From assembly GCA_016295355.1 (NCBI GenBank), contig JAEDLK010000009.1:1-50600 (forward strand): a DNA stretch of 50,600 nucleotides, read 5' to 3'. The DNA comes from Clostridiaceae bacterium. GTDB lineage: Bacteria > Bacillota > Clostridia > Oscillospirales > Acutalibacteraceae. The number at the start of each line of letters is the position of its first letter. Position 1 is the stretch's first letter. A model generated the notes under the pieces. It had not been told where the DNA came from. It was given only the letters and a program-made list of their open reading frames with translations, and searched no databases. Of this stretch, positions 15,808 through 23,747 are shown piece by piece. A program made the position numbers and the translations under genes.

Positions 15808-18444
15808 TTATTTCATGTTCACTTTCGAAAACCGCTTAAAAAGGTAGAAGCCCAATTTGCAAAGCTCACCGGAAACTGCCACCAGAGCCGAAAGTAGAGT
15901 GGCCTTGACAAACAGGTCAAAGGAGAGGGGCGACAGCCCAAACAGTCCACCCACAGGCGTGAGAATCAAAAGGATGATCAGCAATACGGCGAGGCCGGTT
16001 GATATCAACGAATAGCGGTGGATAAGGTGGCTTGCCTGCCAGAGGAATCGTTTGGTCTTAACGGTTAGCATATTGAATAATTGACCGGCGGCCAATACCG
16101 TGAAGATCAGCGTGGATTGCGTTGAAGTGTCCTGACATAGGCTGGCAGCACTCAAAGAAAGAACAGATAATACAAGTGCTTGAACAGAAATAGTGACGAC
16201 CGAACGAAGTGTAAAGAACTTTTTGACACCCGGTTGTGCAGGGGTGAGACGGCGTTCACCGTTAATGTGATCGAACAAAAGTGTAAAGACGGGGAATGAA
16301 TCGGTAATCAAATTTAATAACAGCAAAGCGGCAGCAGTCATGGGAAAGCGCTTGAACAGCAGAATTGAGAAAAAGACCGCCATAAATTCACCGATATTGC
16401 TGGAAAGCAGATAGGTTACAGTGCGTTTCAAAGCAACGAATAATCTGGCAGAAACCGTAGCCGATCGGATAATCGAATGGAAGTGATTATCATTCAAAAT
16501 AACATCGGCGGCACCTCTTGCCACATCAGTGCCGGTGGTGCCCATAGCAATGCCGACATCAGCAACCGAGAGCGCCGGAGCGTCGTGAACACTGTCGCCG
16601 GTAATGGCCACCTTTTCAGCGTTGTTTTGAAGGGCACGAACAATCCTTAATTTATCATTGGGCGAAATACGGGCAAACACGGCATATTGATGGATGCATT
16701 CGGTCAGTTCTTGGTCGCTTAACTCTGCCAACGCTTCGCCGGTCAATACATCGGTATCATCGGTTAAAATGCCCAAACGGCGTGCAAGGGAACGAGCGGT
16801 TTCAACATGGTCGCCCGTGACCATCACAATGCGAATTCCGTTGCGACGGCAGGCTTCGATTTGATCGACAATGTTGGCTTGAATGGGATCGGTTAAGGCC
16901 ATCACACCCATGAAAATCAAATTGTTTTCCAGTTCTTCAGATGTCGGATTGGCGGGGATTTCATCCAAGGGTTTATAGGCAGCGGCTATCACTCGCATGC
17001 CGTTTGAGGCGTATTGCTTGATTTGAGTATGAATTGCCTCATAATCCATCGGTCGGCACATGGATAACAACAAATCCGGCGCACCCTTTACAATGGCGTA
17101 GGGGCGACCGTCTATCATATTGACGCTGGTCATGATTTTTCTTTCGGAGTTAAACGGGATTTTACAAAGACGGGGATAACGGCTGAAAAAGTCATCCGGC
17201 GTGTCATTGATGGCGCCCATACAACAACGAATAATGGCCATTTCCGTTGGATCACGGTACATCAAGCTGTCACGGTCATCCGGGGTTTGATTGGTGCAGA
17301 GCGAAGCGGCTCTTAGCATGGCCATGGCAAGGGGATGGTTAGCGACATCATCGGGGGCAATCGGGCCTTCAAATGTGAATAACTCGGTGAGCTCCATGGT
17401 GTTACAGGTTAAAATGCCGGTCTTATCGGCACAAATCACCGAAAGCTGTGTGAGCTTATCAAAGGCTTCCATGTTCTTGATAATAATGTTATATTGAAGC
17501 AGTTGCAGCACTGAAATGGAAAAGGCCAGCCCGGCAACAATCGGCAAGCCTTCCGGTAATACACAAATCAGCAGGGAAATGGAGTTGGTAATGGCTTCGG
17601 CCAGTAACAAAGCAAAATTTTGGCCGTTGTGAAGATTTAACAGCACATACAAAAAGAACAACACGAGGCAACCGATCAGCAAGGTAACACCGCTGATTCT
17701 TCCGATGGCAGACATTCGCTCCTTCAAACGAATATCCACCGAATCAAACTCGCGAAGCACCCCGGACTCACGGCCTATTTTGGTGTTCGGACCGGTTTCG
17801 GTCACAATAGCGCGAGCACTGCCGCTGACAACACTGGAACCGCAGTAAACCATGTTAATGCGTTTGGAAACACTGTCAATATCATCTAGCAGAGCATCAG
17901 CGTCTTTTTGAACCGGTACTTTTTCACCGGTAACAAATTCTTCGTCGCAACGAAAATCGTTTGTTTCAATCAAACGGGCATCGGCGGCGATGTATTCGCC
18001 CGGTTCAAGTACTAAAATATCGCCGGTGACAACGGTGGAGGCGTCCAATCGGCGTATGACGCCGTTGCGCAGAACATGAACCTTCGGCGTGACGCGGTTT
18101 CGCAGGCGGTTGACGATTTTTTGACTTTGAATCACTGTAATAATGTCCACGGCAATTTGCAAAGCCAGCACAAGAACCGCCAATACCGGTAAATACCAGC
18201 GGGACGGATCGTAAACCAAATAAATCACGAACATAGCGGTCACAGCCAACAGGAAAAGAATGTGATGAAAGTGGCTGATTCGTTCCGATATCATATGTAA
18301 TACAGAGGTCTTTTCCGGAGGAATCACCAGATTGGGTCCTTCATTTTTCAGTTTTTCTTCAACTTCATCGGTTGAAAGACCTCGTTTTTCGTCTGTACCG
18401 AAGGCGCTTATCACTTCGTCTTTGGGCGAACTGTGCCATATCAT
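15808..18444 (-). CDS. P2-type (calcium-like) cation-transporting ATPase with divergent catalytic motifs
   Basis: An 878-residue membrane pump of the SERCA/PMCA-like class. An N-terminal cation-ATPase domain (SSPKDEVISAFGTDEKRGLS) is followed by the actuator (TGE motif), M4 with PEGLP, the phosphorylation domain, KGAP, M5 with SSNIGE and M6 with NLITD. The acidic and Asn side chains that bind calcium in SERCA (Glu in PEGLP; Asn and Glu in M5; Asn, Thr-Asp in M6) are all present. However, the phosphorylation motif reads DKTGI (Asp340, Ile344) instead of DKTGT, and GDGVND reads GDSVHD (Ser618, His620). Start at MIWHSS is preferred over upstream ATGs because AAAGGA lies about 11 bases before it. 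Divergent from prmA. Confidence 0.88.
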   Translation of the reverse strand: MIWHSSPKDEVISAFGTDEKRGLSTDEVEEKLKNEGPNLVIPPEKTSVLHMISERISHFHHILFLLAVTAMFVIYLVYDPSRWYLPVLAVLVLALQIAVDIITVIQSQKIVNRLRNRVTPKVHVLRNGVIRRLDASTVVTGDILVLEPGEYIAADARLIETNDFRCDEEFVTGEKVPVQKDADALLDDIDSVSKRINMVYCGSSVVSGSARAIVTETGPNTKIGRESGVLREFDSVDIRLKERMSAIGRISGVTLLIGCLVLFFLYVLLNLHNGQNFALLLAEAITNSISLLICVLPEGLPIVAGLAFSISVLQLLQYNIIIKNMEAFDKLTQLSVICADKTGILTCNTMELTELFTFEGPIAPDDVANHPLAMAMLRAASLCTNQTPDDRDSLMYRDPTEMAIIRCCMGAINDTPDDFFSRYPRLCKIPFNSERKIMTSVNMIDGRPYAIVKGAPDLLLSMCRPMDYEAIHTQIKQYASNGMRVIAAAYKPLDEIPANPTSEELENNLIFMGVMALTDPIQANIVDQIEACRRNGIRIVMVTGDHVETARSLARRLGILTDDTDVLTGEALAELSDQELTECIHQYAVFARISPNDKLRIVRALQNNAEKVAITGDSVHDAPALSVADVGIAMGTTGTDVARGAADVILNDNHFHSIIRSATVSARLFVALKRTVTYLLSSNIGEFMAVFFSILLFKRFPMTAAALLLLNLITDSFPVFTLLFDHINGERRLTPAQPGVKKFFTLRSVVTISVQALVLSVLSLSAASLCQDTSTQSTLIFTVLAAGQLFNMLTVKTKRFLWQASHLIHRYSLISTGLAVLLIILLILTPVGGLFGLSPLSFDLFVKATLLSALVAVSGELCKLGFYLFKRFSKVNMK

Positions 18445-18492
18445 GATCAGTCGCATCCTTTCTTTCAAAAGAAATGAGAAATAACCCAACAC

Positions 18493-18521
18493 ATTATACA
18501 CTTATTGCAGAAAATAATCAA
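18493..18521 (-). promoter_or_regulatory. Promoter of the P2-type ATPase
   Basis: On the minus strand: -35 TTGATT (complement of 18516-18521), a 17-base spacer and -10 TATAAT (complement of 18493-18498). It lies back to back with the prmA promoter, only 8 bases separating the two -35 elements. Confidence 0.75.
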
Positions 18522-18529
18522 TAAAAAGG

Positions 18530-18558
18530 TTGGCAAAAGTGAAAAAATGTGATACAAT
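18530..18558 (+). promoter_or_regulatory. Promoter of the prmA operon
   Basis: TTGGCA (18530-18535), a 17-base spacer and TACAAT (18553-18558), 28 bases before the prmA ATG. It drives prmA, prfB and probably the genes to thioredoxin. Confidence 0.8.
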
Positions 18559-18586
18559 AATTTGAAACATATTCGGGAGAAGAACT

Positions 18587-19531
18587 ATGAATTGGTTAGA
18601 AATTATTTTGTCTGTACCGGTCGAATGGACAGACACGGCTGCCGCCATTGCGAATATGACGGTGCCATATGGTTTTTATCTTGAGGACTATTCGGATTTA
18701 GAAAAAACCTCGTATGAAATTGCTCATGTTGATTTAATTGACGAGGCGCTTTTGGCAAAGGACCGCTCGCATAGTCGTATTCATTTGTATTTGCCCAAAG
18801 ATACAAACCCGGCAGAAACATTGGCCTTTTTAAGGGATCATTTATCGGTTGACGGTGTGCCTTTTTCGATTGAAACCGGCACTGTTGCGGATATTGATTG
18901 GAATGAATATTGGAAGAGCTTTTTCCACACAACCGAAATCGGAAAACGGCTCGCGGTCGTTCCTGTGTGGGAAACCTATGGAAATGAGCATAAAAGAGTT
19001 GTGTTGCAAATCAATCCGGGTGCCGCCTTCGGAACCGGCACTCACGCCACGACCGAGCTATGTCTGACCTTTTTAGAGGAACTGGTGAAGCCCGGCATGA
19101 AGGTATTGGATATCGGTTGCGGCAGTGGCATTTTGGCCATCACAGCCGTTCTGTTGGGAGCCGATAGTGCCACCGGCGTAGATATCGATCCCATCGCCGT
19201 TAAGGTGGCCTGCGAAAATGCCCAACAAAACGGCGTGACATCTTCATGTCACTTTGTGCAGGGCGATTTGGATGAGAATGTCTGCGGTCAGTATCACTTG
19301 ATTTGTGCCAATATTGTGGCCGATGTGATTATTCGCCTTTGTGAATCGGTTGATAACTATTTATTGCCGAACGGACGGCTTGTGGCATCAGGCGTCATTG
19401 ATGAACGGGCAGACGATGTTCGCAGAGCCTTCAACACTCACGGGCTTACGATTGTTAGAGAGTTGCAAAAGGATCATTGGCACGCCTTTTTGCTTGAGAA
19501 GAAGGGAGATACATTCGGTGCTTGCATTTGA
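18587..19531 (+). CDS. prmA: Ribosomal protein L11 methyltransferase
   Basis: S-adenosylmethionine-dependent enzyme that methylates ribosomal protein L11; 314 residues, normal length. The N-terminal substrate-recognition domain is followed by the linker segment WNEYWKSFFHTTEIG, NPGAAFGTGTHATTELCL, the SAM-binding LDIGCGSGILAI and CANIVADVI with the NIVAD substrate motif. Start ATG follows GGGAGAAG. It overlaps prfB by 14 bases. Confidence 0.96.
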   Translation: MNWLEIILSVPVEWTDTAAAIANMTVPYGFYLEDYSDLEKTSYEIAHVDLIDEALLAKDRSHSRIHLYLPKDTNPAETLAFLRDHLSVDGVPFSIETGTVADIDWNEYWKSFFHTTEIGKRLAVVPVWETYGNEHKRVVLQINPGAAFGTGTHATTELCLTFLEELVKPGMKVLDIGCGSGILAITAVLLGADSATGVDIDPIAVKVACENAQQNGVTSSCHFVQGDLDENVCGQYHLICANIVADVIIRLCESVDNYLLPNGRLVASGVIDERADDVRRAFNTHGLTIVRELQKDHWHAFLLEKKGDTFGACI

Positions 19532-20636
19532 GGAATTAAAATTGCGTTTAGAGGGTTATCATGATGAATTGGTGGATTTGAAGGATGCCATCGGTTATGA
19601 TAACGCCAAGATGGAAATTGATAAACTGGAGTATAAGACAGCCGAAAACGGCTTTTGGGATAATCCGGAGGCTTCGCAGGTTATTTTGCAAAAGTTGGGG
19701 GCCTACAAGAATAAGGTTGAAAATTATGATCGGCTCTGCCGTGATTATGAGGACACCTTGGTGCTGATTGAAATGGCCGATGAAGAGGAAGATACCTCTA
19801 TGCTTGAGGAAATTAAAACGGCCATCAACGGTTTCGAAGAGAATTTGTCCGGACAGCGGTTGCAAACCTTGCTGACAGGCGAATATGACGCCAACACTGC
19901 TATTTTGACCTTCCATGCAGGTGCCGGCGGTACCGAGGCGCAGGACTGGAACCAGATGTTGGTTCGATTGTATACCCGATGGAGCGAGCGCCACGGATTC
20001 AAAACGGATTTGGTGGACTTCTTGGATGGTGATGAAGCCGGATTGAAGAGTGCTACCCTGAGAATTGAGGGATTAAACGCTTACGGTTATCTGAAAAGCG
20101 AACACGGGGTTCATCGTTTGGTGCGGGTTTCTCCCTTTGATTCCTCGGGACGGCGCCACACATCCTTTGCTTCTTTGGAAGTTATGCCCGAAATCAGTGA
20201 TGATGTCGAGGTGAACATTCGGGAAGAGGACTTAAAGGTGGATACCTACCGCTCCAGCGGTGCAGGCGGGCAGCATATCAATAAAACTTCCTCGGCTGTA
20301 CGAATTACCCACATTCCCACCGGTATTGTGGTGGCTTGTCAGACCGAAAGAAGCCAATTTCAGAATAAAGATACCTGTATGCGCATGCTACGTTCGAAAT
20401 TAGTGGAAATCAAAGAGCGTGAGCACTTGGATAAAATTGAGGATATTAAAGGTGTTCAAAAAGAAATTGCCTGGGGTTCGCAAATTCGTTCTTATGTTTT
20501 CATGCCGTATACGCTGGCAAAAGATCATCGTACCGGCTTTGAAAACGCCAATATCAATGCGGTAATGGACGGCGATATTGACGGCTTTATCAATGCATAT
20601 CTTAAGGCTTCGGCCGCTGGAATAATTAAAAAATAG
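19518..20636 (+). CDS. prfB: Peptide chain release factor 2
   Basis: Terminates translation at UGA and UAA; 372 residues. The RF2-specific recognition motif SPF occurs in RVSPFDSSGRRHTSF, and the peptidyl-hydrolysis loop reads GAGGQHINKTSSAVR. GTG at 19518 is preferred: AGGGAG lies about nine bases upstream and the N-terminal helices begin there. The longer frame from 19341 is prmA sequence. The region equivalent to the programmed +1 frameshift reads straight through (LKDAIGYDNAK) with no in-frame TGA, so autoregulation by frameshifting is absent. Confidence 0.95.
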   Translation: MLAFEELKLRLEGYHDELVDLKDAIGYDNAKMEIDKLEYKTAENGFWDNPEASQVILQKLGAYKNKVENYDRLCRDYEDTLVLIEMADEEEDTSMLEEIKTAINGFEENLSGQRLQTLLTGEYDANTAILTFHAGAGGTEAQDWNQMLVRLYTRWSERHGFKTDLVDFLDGDEAGLKSATLRIEGLNAYGYLKSEHGVHRLVRVSPFDSSGRRHTSFASLEVMPEISDDVEVNIREEDLKVDTYRSSGAGGQHINKTSSAVRITHIPTGIVVACQTERSQFQNKDTCMRMLRSKLVEIKEREHLDKIEDIKGVQKEIAWGSQIRSYVFMPYTLAKDHRTGFENANINAVMDGDIDGFINAYLKASAAGIIKK

Positions 20637-20647
20637 GAGAGTGTGAT

Positions 20648-21664
20648 ATGAAAAAAGGAATTGCATTGTTAATAGTGGTTTTCCTGTTAACAGCCGTGAT
20701 GACCGGATGTGGTAAACTGGAACGGGAAAACTACAAAGAAGGTACCAAAAAGTATGTGGATCTGTGCGATTTAAGCGGCATCACCGTTGAAGAGGACAGC
20801 GACGACTATAAGCAGAATTTAAGCGGTCGTATCAATGACTATCTGTCCGGTTACCCGCAAACACTGACCGAGGGAACGGTGGCAGACGGGGATGTCGCAA
20901 AGATTGACTATGTTGGAAAAATCGGCGGTGTGGCCTTCACAGGCGGTACAGCGCAAGGTTATGATCTGACCATCGGTTCTTCAACCTTTGTGGATGACTT
21001 TGAACAGCAGTTGATTGGTATGAGCATCGGGCAGACAGCCGATATCACGGTTACTTTCCCGGACGGTTACAGCGATACAACCGATTTGGAAACACAGTCC
21101 AAAGCAATTAAATTGGCCAATCAGGATGCGGTCTTTACTGTTACCATTCGTTCGATCAGCCGTCCTTATACCGAGGCAAACGAGGAATTTGCCAAGGCCG
21201 CCGGCTTTGATTCTGTGGAAGCTTTTATGACCGAAATGAAGGATTATGCTTTGAAGGATTGTGTCTATAGCCAAATGGTTGAGAAAAGCACCATTAAAAA
21301 GATACCGGCAGAGGATGTGGGCACGCCGTATCCGTACTTCAAAAACTATTACACACAGTATGCAACTGCCAACGGTGGCAAATTTGAGGATTTTTTGACC
21401 TATAACAAAATGACAGAGTCCGCCTTCCGGGAGGAGCTGCTCAAGCCGTCCTTAATTCTATATGCCTGTTTTGACCGGTTAAATCTTTCATTGGATGCAG
21501 GCGCTGTCGATGAACAAATCAAGACATTAGCTACTGAGAACAGTGTAACAGAGGAACAGGTTGTCACCGATCTAACCCGAAATTATATTGAATTTCAATT
21601 GGTTTCCGAAAAGGTGATGGACGCTGCAGCTGAGAAGGTGACCTTTGTTCCGAGTGCTACATGA
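20648..21664 (+). CDS. FKBP/trigger-factor-like lipoprotein (predicted extracytoplasmic peptidyl-prolyl isomerase)
   Basis: A 338-residue predicted lipoprotein. The N-terminus is a signal peptide ending in a lipobox with the lipidated Cys at residue 21 (VMTGC). Residues of about 70-175 resemble an FKBP domain: GDVAKIDYVGKIGGVAFTGG, GSSTFVDDFEQQLIGMSIGQ and VTFPDGY, the sequence seen in trigger factor. The remaining C-terminal half is helical and resembles the trigger-factor chaperone arm. It probably assists folding of exported proteins at the outer face of the membrane, a role filled by PrsA in other Bacillota. It follows prfB by 11 bases and overlaps the next gene by four. Confidence 0.8.
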   Translation: MKKGIALLIVVFLLTAVMTGCGKLERENYKEGTKKYVDLCDLSGITVEEDSDDYKQNLSGRINDYLSGYPQTLTEGTVADGDVAKIDYVGKIGGVAFTGGTAQGYDLTIGSSTFVDDFEQQLIGMSIGQTADITVTFPDGYSDTTDLETQSKAIKLANQDAVFTVTIRSISRPYTEANEEFAKAAGFDSVEAFMTEMKDYALKDCVYSQMVEKSTIKKIPAEDVGTPYPYFKNYYTQYATANGGKFEDFLTYNKMTESAFREELLKPSLILYACFDRLNLSLDAGAVDEQIKTLATENSVTEEQVVTDLTRNYIEFQLVSEKVMDAAAEKVTFVPSAT

Positions 21665-22254
21665 AACTCTTGACGGCTAACATTCGTTTGTATTCACGGG
21701 AACAATCGGCGGATGTCTTTCGTCGGTTGCGTCCTGTAGCGGCCATGCGCATCAATCGTTTGGCGATCTATGATGACCGTCTGCGTTCGGCAGTGGCACA
21801 ACAGTTGGTTAAAGAAGGAATGGATTGTTTCTTTTCTCATGACCGTTTTGCCGATAGACCCTATGAACAAAACGGGGAGGCCGATGGCTACTTCAGCATT
21901 TCTCATTCGGGTGATTATGTTGCTGTCGCCTTTTCGCATCGCCCGGTCGGTGTGGACATTCAGTGCCCCGTGAAACCAGATCAACAAGCCTTATATCGGT
22001 TTTGTACCGAAGAAGAAAGGGCTTATTTGGATAACGGTCGGCAGGAATGCTTTTTTACCCTGTGGACGATGAAAGAAGCCTATGCCAAAATGCACGGATG
22101 CGGTTTATCCGGCCTGGGTATGTTTCATGCCTTGTTTTATGACGGAAAACCGCTTTGTCAGTATGATGATTGTCATTTCGAATGGATCGATTTAGAAGGA
22201 TGTTACGGTTGTGTTTGCGAATTGACAACGCCGTGTATGAATTCAGCAACATGA
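21661..22254 (+). CDS. 4'-phosphopantetheinyl transferase (Sfp type)
   Basis: Transfers the phosphopantetheine arm of coenzyme A to carrier proteins; 197 residues. Motifs: FSISHSGDYV, PVGVDIQ (metal-binding Asp) and FFTLWTMKEAYAKMHGCGL (metal-binding Glu and the CoA lysine). It starts on the last codon of the lipoprotein gene (ATGA). No polyketide or nonribosomal synthetase lies in the window, so the carrier protein it serves cannot be named; fatty-acid ACP is one possibility if acpS is missing. Confidence 0.9.
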   Translation: MKLLTANIRLYSREQSADVFRRLRPVAAMRINRLAIYDDRLRSAVAQQLVKEGMDCFFSHDRFADRPYEQNGEADGYFSISHSGDYVAVAFSHRPVGVDIQCPVKPDQQALYRFCTEEERAYLDNGRQECFFTLWTMKEAYAKMHGCGLSGLGMFHALFYDGKPLCQYDDCHFEWIDLEGCYGCVCELTTPCMNSAT

Positions 22255-22292
22255 GTGATACTATGATTGTGCTTTGGGAGGAGTGATACTCT

Positions 22293-22493
22293 TTGAAGGT
22301 GGTTTTGAATCCTGACAGCAAGGTTGTAGAGGCGATTAAGGAGGGGCTTAAACGAAAAGACGGTTATTGTCCGTGTCGTTTGGCGCGAACGCCGGAAAAT
22401 AAATGTATCTGTAAGGAGTTTCGTGACCAAATCAATGACCCTGACTTTGAAGGTTTTTGTCATTGCCGGCTATACTATAAACAGAAGGATTGA
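22293..22493 (+). CDS. Ferredoxin:thioredoxin-reductase catalytic-subunit-like iron-sulfur protein
   Basis: A 66-residue protein with three CxC pairs (Cys26/28, Cys38/40, Cys56/58) in the order CPCR, CICKEF, GFCHCRLY, the signature of the FTR catalytic chain. In plants this chain binds a 4Fe-4S cluster next to a redox-active disulfide and passes electrons from ferredoxin to thioredoxin. The start is TTG at 22293, nine bases after GGGAGGAG. It ends five bases before a thioredoxin gene, so thioredoxin is its likely partner. The FTR variable subunit is not present nearby. Clostridial relatives are also this short. Confidence 0.88.
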   Translation: MKVVLNPDSKVVEAIKEGLKRKDGYCPCRLARTPENKCICKEFRDQINDPDFEGFCHCRLYYKQKD

Positions 22494-22498
22494 TATAA

Positions 22499-22810
22499 AT
22501 GGAACTGACAGTTACAAAGGATAATTTTGAAACGGCTATTATGGCAGCCAAGGATGTTGTTTTATTGGATTTTTGGGCTGATTGGTGTGGACCGTGCCGA
22601 ATGCTGGCGCCGGTTTTAGAGGAAATTGCCCATGAATATGACGGACGAGTGATCGTCGGCAAGGTTAATGTGGACGAGCAACCGGAATTGGCAAACGCAT
22701 TTTCGGTACAATCAATTCCCATGCTGGTTGTTATGAAAGACGGCCGAATTGTTCATCAGACGGTTGGCTTCCAAGAAAAGAATGCCGTTGTTAAGCTGTT
22801 AGAATTGTAA
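22499..22810 (+). CDS. trxA: Thioredoxin
   Basis: A 103-residue dithiol-disulfide oxidoreductase. The active site WCGPC follows FWADW near residue 30; the cis-proline segment is SIPMLVV and the C-terminal sheet is intact. Complete length. Encoded directly after the FTR-like protein, suggesting that this thioredoxin is reduced by ferredoxin electrons rather than, or in addition to, NADPH-dependent TrxB. Confidence 0.96.
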   Translation: MELTVTKDNFETAIMAAKDVVLLDFWADWCGPCRMLAPVLEEIAHEYDGRVIVGKVNVDEQPELANAFSVQSIPMLVVMKDGRIVHQTVGFQEKNAVVKLLEL

Positions 22811-23225
22811 GAACAACTTCTCTATGAATCGGTTAATATGGTAATTGTGTGTTGCTTATGCGGTGCGAGACCTCTTGGCATCTATCGTTTTGGTAGTGCG
22901 ATTGAGCACCGGTTAACCGATAAACAAAATCCTCCGTTTGTGATACAGCAGAGATCTGCCGGTCAATGCAAAAGCACAAAACGGAGGATTTTACATAAGA
23001 CATGATGGATGTAACTTGGTTTGTCTATCCATGTCGGGATTGCAAGAGACATGTGGTTTTTGTACCCTTGCACGGGCGACAGAGCCGTTAAAAACGAACT
23101 TGTCATGCGGTATCGGCAGGGCCATCTCTAAATGTCACCGGTTCGCTATACGGTGGATATGGATAGCTGTAAAAACGACAACTATATTCATGGGCGTGAT
23201 CATACATATTCGCTCTTAAACCCAC
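22811..23225. other. Intergenic region with strong RNA secondary structure, no supported gene
   Basis: About 415 bases after trxA. It holds nested inverted repeats ATCGGTTAA (22828-22836) / TTAACCGAT (22913-22921) and CGGTGC (22861-22866) / GCACCG (22906-22911), then a long hairpin at 22926-22992. A 29-codon frame from ATG 23002 reads into a CxxC segment (YPCRDCKRHVVFVPL) before a stop. After a frame change the sequence continues protein-like to about 23220, so an eroded gene is possible. No product can be named. Confidence 0.45.
22926..22992 (+). terminator. Long hairpin after trxA (possible terminator or riboregulatory element)
   Basis: Arms AAAATCCTCCGTTTGTG (22926-22942) and CACAAAACGGAGGATTTT (22975-22992) pair over 17 bases with one extra A, around a 32-base loop. 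The T-run is short (TTTTA). The 3' arm contains GGAGG, which the stem would hide from ribosomes. Confidence 0.5.
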
Positions 23226-23253
23226 AAAAAAAGTCCCTATAAGGGGACTTTTT
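23226..23253. terminator. Bidirectional terminator
   Basis: AAAAAAGTCCC TATA-type loop and GGGGACTTTTTT form a compact hairpin with A-tract and T-tract on its two sides. It would end minus-strand transcription of the small gene ending at 23265 and plus-strand read-through from trxA. Confidence 0.85.
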
Positions 23254-23264
23254 TGAACAGTGAA

Positions 23265-23627
23265 TTAGACTTTTTGACTTTTATCGGATTCTTTTGGTTT
23301 TGAACCGTATAAGATGGTGATGAGATGAACGCCCGACATGTTGCAAATAACGGTTGAAACAGGGTTTGTGTTTTGTTTTAGCACCAAATAACCGGGGCCA
23401 ACCTTCAATAATTGACCGACAACGGCATGCAAGTCATTTCCGAGTAACATTTCAACCTTCATCCATTTGCCTATTTGTCGGCTTAAATAGAAGGGCAGAA
23501 AGGCTTCCTCTTTGTTATAGGGATCGCCGATTTGCGTGGACTGATATGTTACCGGTGAAAGCGGTTCGGCCATTTTCTCGGAAAACAGGTTGGTTAAGCC
23601 TGTTTGTTTATCTCTCATGAAGTCCAT
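23265..23627 (-). CDS. Small conserved-looking protein of unknown function (possible Sm/GerQ-like beta-barrel)
   Basis: 120 residues with a good GGAGGTG site five bases before ATG, so probably a true gene. The N-terminal 50 residues are polar; residues of about 52-107 (WMKVEMLLGN, GQLLKVGPGYLVL, VSTVICNMSGVHLIT) form an alternating beta pattern. This resembles the small beta-barrel proteins of Bacillota linked with spore coats (DUF2642/GerQ-like). That resemblance is my impression, not established. No signal peptide or membrane helix. It has its own terminator downstream and is separated from dapB by another terminator. Confidence 0.6.
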   Translation of the reverse strand: MDFMRDKQTGLTNLFSEKMAEPLSPVTYQSTQIGDPYNKEEAFLPFYLSRQIGKWMKVEMLLGNDLHAVVGQLLKVGPGYLVLKQNTNPVSTVICNMSGVHLITILYGSKPKESDKSQKV

Positions 23628-23671
23628 AGAACACCTCCAAATTGTTTCTTGTTATATTCTATTCAGTTAAG

Positions 23672-23703
23672 AAAAAAGGGATAATGACGGTGGTCATTAT
23701 CCC
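23672..23703 (-). terminator. Terminator of dapA-dapB
   Basis: A perfect 11-bp hairpin, GGGATAATGAC (23678-23688) / GTCATTATCCC (23693-23703), followed in the minus direction by TTTTTT. Confidence 0.9.
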
Positions 23704-23747
23704 ATAAAATTATTTTACGGCTGTATTAAAAGGCAATCGTCCGGCCG

